A stretch of DNA of 64,000 nucleotides, from NCBI RefSeq assembly GCF_000247815.1, contig NC_021676.1, forward strand, positions 19,941,788-20,005,787, given 5' to 3'. This document shows positions 59,611 to 64,000 of the stretch, piece by piece. This DNA is from Ficedula albicollis. Its lineage: Eukaryota > Chordata > Aves > Passeriformes > Muscicapidae. A model generated the notes under the pieces. It searched no databases, was not told the DNA's origin, and was given only the letters and a program-made list of their open reading frames with translations. Numbering within the stretch: the first letter of the stretch is position 1; each line of letters begins with the position of its first letter. Position numbers and translations under genes: made by a program.

Positions 59611-59990
59611 CCTTGGGCAGATGGTGGATGTCAAGGATGGGAGGTGGGTGCCAGGATGGGTGGTGGGTGCCAGGAGTGGGTGGTGGGTGCCAGGATGGGT
59701 GGTGGGTGCCAGGGATGGCTGGTGGGTGCCAGGAATGGGTGCCAGAGATGGGTGGTGGGTGCCAGGAGTGGGTGCCAGGGATGGGTGGTGGGTGCCAGGA
59801 GTGGGTGGTGGGTGCCAGGATGGGTGGTGGGTGCCAGGGATGGCTGGTGGGTGCCAGGAATGGGTGCCAGAGCAGGGGTGGGTGGTGGGTGCCAGGATGG
59901 CTGGTGGGTGCCAGGAGTGGGTGCCAGGATGGCTGGTGGGTGCCAGAAGTGGGTGCCAGGATGGGTGGTGGGTGCCAGGGGTGTGTGGCA
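59611..59990. repeat. ggtgggtgccaggatgggtg minisatellite
   Basis: Irregular copies of ggtgggtgccaggatgggtg with gatggctggtgggtgcc and gagtgggtgccaggg variants. Confidence 0.9.
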
Positions 59991-60298
59991 GAGCAGCAGG
60001 GGACAGGCACAGGGACACCAGGTCACCTCCCCTGCAGGCTGAGGCCGTGTGCCAGAGCTGGGAGAGCTCTGGGGGTGGAGACACGCCACAGGACAGCACC
60101 AAAATGGCCAAAACTCCCTTTCCTGGGGGAAGCTGAGCCCTGAGCACCAGCGGGACATTCCAAAATCATCCCTGTGATTCCCGCTGTGCTCCCGAGAAAA
60201 AACGAAGGGACTTTGCGGCTGACAAGGCTCCGAGGATTTGGAGAGCTGTACAAGCATTTTACACCCCAAACACGCCGAGCTCCCCCCCCACCTCCCCC

Positions 60299-60867
<569 letters not shown>

Positions 60868-61199
60868 AGCCGCAGGAATTCCAGCCCGGAGCAGCGTCCC
60901 AACCCTCCCACCCGCCCCACGTCCACAGCAGTGTCCGAGTCCACACATCCAGGGAGGGTTGGGAGCGACTGCAGAAGCCGGAGAGAGGGAGGAAGGTTGG
61001 TGGTCAGCAGGAAGAGCTGGGCAGGTTCAACGCGGAGCAAGGAGGAGGGGGAAAAAAACACCCCGAGGAACCAACCGAAAAAAGGAGGCAAAAGGGAGGA
61101 CGCCGGGATTCGGGGACGGATCTCTACCTTCTAGGCCACAGCCAGCGCGGGGCAGGGAAGGGACAGTCGGTGTTTGGTCGGTGGAGGGTCGGTTTTGTG
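60868..61199 (-). other. Proximal 3' UTR of the KCTD12-like gene (presumed)
   Basis: Unique purine-rich sequence (+ strand) between the stop codon and a C tract. No AATAAA on the minus strand was found here, so the true 3' end is likely inside or beyond the C tract. Confidence 0.45.
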
Positions 61200-63178
<1,979 letters not shown>

Positions 63179-63189
63179 GCCAGATCACA

Positions 63190-63275
63190 GATGGAATCAC
63201 AGAATGGTTTAGGTTGGAAAAGCTCTCTAAGATCATGAAGTCCAACCCAGCACTGCCAAGCCACCCCTAAATGCC
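63190..63275 (-). mobile_element. CR1 LINE 3' end fragment
   Basis: Close match to the reverse complement of the CR1 3' end: ggaatcacagaatggtttag, gttggaaaagctctctaaga, tcatgaagtccaacccagca, ctgccaa. Confidence 0.9.
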
Positions 63276-63640
63276 TGCTTTGGGTCAGCAGGACCAGATC
63301 TTTGTCTCCCCAGGAATCTGGAAATCATTTCTCTTCCCCAGTCCCTGGCTCTTGGAGCAGGCAGCATTATCCAAAGCCACCTCCCCTTCCATGATCTGAC
63401 CGTGCCATCTCCACCTGGGCTCTCCACAGAGCACAGGGACTCAGCCCCTCTGCCCAGGAAGGTGCAGGGGCGTGGGGCTGCTGTCAACAACAGGAAAGGC
63501 AGGGCTGTCACACCCTGGGCACATCCTGGGGACATCCTGCGGGCAGCAGCGGCTGCCAAGGGAGGAGCTCCCGGCGCAGAGCCGGGGCTGGAGGGGCTGT
63601 GGTGCACGCGAGGAGCTGGGGACAAGGGGCAGCAGTGCCC
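63276..63640. other. Unique sequence, no supported gene
   Basis: Possibly a continuation of the CR1 remnant at first; the rest is GC-rich and non-repetitive. No exon recognised. Confidence 0.45.
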
Positions 63641-64000
63641 TGAAGGACAGAGGGACAGAGGGACGGAGGGACAGAGGGACAGAGGGACTGAGGGACAGAG
63701 GGACTGAGGGACGGAGGGACAGAGGGACTGAGGGACGGAGGGACAGAGGGACTGAGGGACGGAGGGACAGAGGGACTGAGGGACGGAGGGACAGAGGGAC
63801 TGAGGGACGGAGGGACAGAGGGACTGAGGGACGGAGGGACAGAGGGACTGAGGGACGGAGGGACAGAGGGACTGAGGGACGGAGGGACAGAGGGACTGAG
63901 GGACGGAGGGACAGAGGGACTGAGGGACGGAGGGACAGAGGGACTGAGGGACGGAGGGACAGAGGGACTGAGGGACGGAGGGACAGAGGGACTGAGGGAC
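63641..64000. repeat. 24-bp minisatellite built on an 8-bp unit
   Basis: Octamers gggacaga, gggactga and gggacgga recur in fixed order to give a 24-bp period that continues to the right window edge. Confidence 0.95.

Overview
This is a vertebrate nuclear window, most likely from a songbird (passerine) GC-rich microchromosome or dot chromosome. The evidence is many short CR1 LINE remnants in both orientations, LTR remnants resembling passerine endogenous retroviruses, two recognisable vertebrate gene fragments (KLF5-like and KCTD12-like), and very dense minisatellites with higher-order structure. The species and chromosome call is inference. I found no tRNA, rRNA, CRISPR array or intact retroelement.

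Genes. (1) A last coding exon of a KLF5-type zinc-finger factor lies on the + strand at 11046-11224; its upstream exons are not visible and may lie in unresolved poly-C sequence or beyond the window edge. (2) A complete single-coding-exon KCTD12-family gene (GABA-B receptor auxiliary subunit) lies on the - strand at 61200-62042. (3) Between them, at least two and perhaps four exons of an unrecognised - strand gene can be seen. The terminal coding exon (37548-38081) ends in residues like EEFRRIKIP and QWQSELLKKYQL and carries an apparent one-base frameshift. A phase-compatible internal exon is at 45280-45402, and weaker candidates are at 50270-50445 and 45800-45942. KLF5 and KCTD12 lie on the same human chromosome band (13q22) in the same relative orientation, so this window may hold an ohnologous or compacted copy of that neighbourhood.

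Layout. 1-10 kb: degenerate minisatellites, huge poly-C runs, a 337-bp higher-order repeat and an assembly gap. 10-15.2 kb: CR1 pieces, the KLF exon, a 117-bp repeat array and a possible 3' UTR ending near an AATAAA at 15180. 15.2-28 kb: mostly minisatellites (115-, 33-, 22/44/88-, 92- and 33-bp periods). 28-36.4 kb: poly-C, an LTR remnant, (TTTCC)n, and a relatively repeat-poor stretch with AT-rich islands that look like conserved non-coding elements. 36.4-46.4 kb: a second LTR remnant, exons of the unrecognised gene and minisatellites touching their splice sites. 46.4-60.9 kb: 61-, 12- and 51-bp arrays and a 403-bp tandem duplication. 61-64 kb: the KCTD12-like gene, a 36-bp array just upstream of it, CR1 and a 24-bp array.

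Assembly caution. Eighteen uninterrupted runs of C total about 11.3 kb (nearly 18% of the window), all C on the + strand, with no internal substitution. They are probably unresolved sequence or consensus artefacts rather than biology, and may hide exons. The long poly-Pro, poly-Gly and repeat reading frames in this window are not genes.
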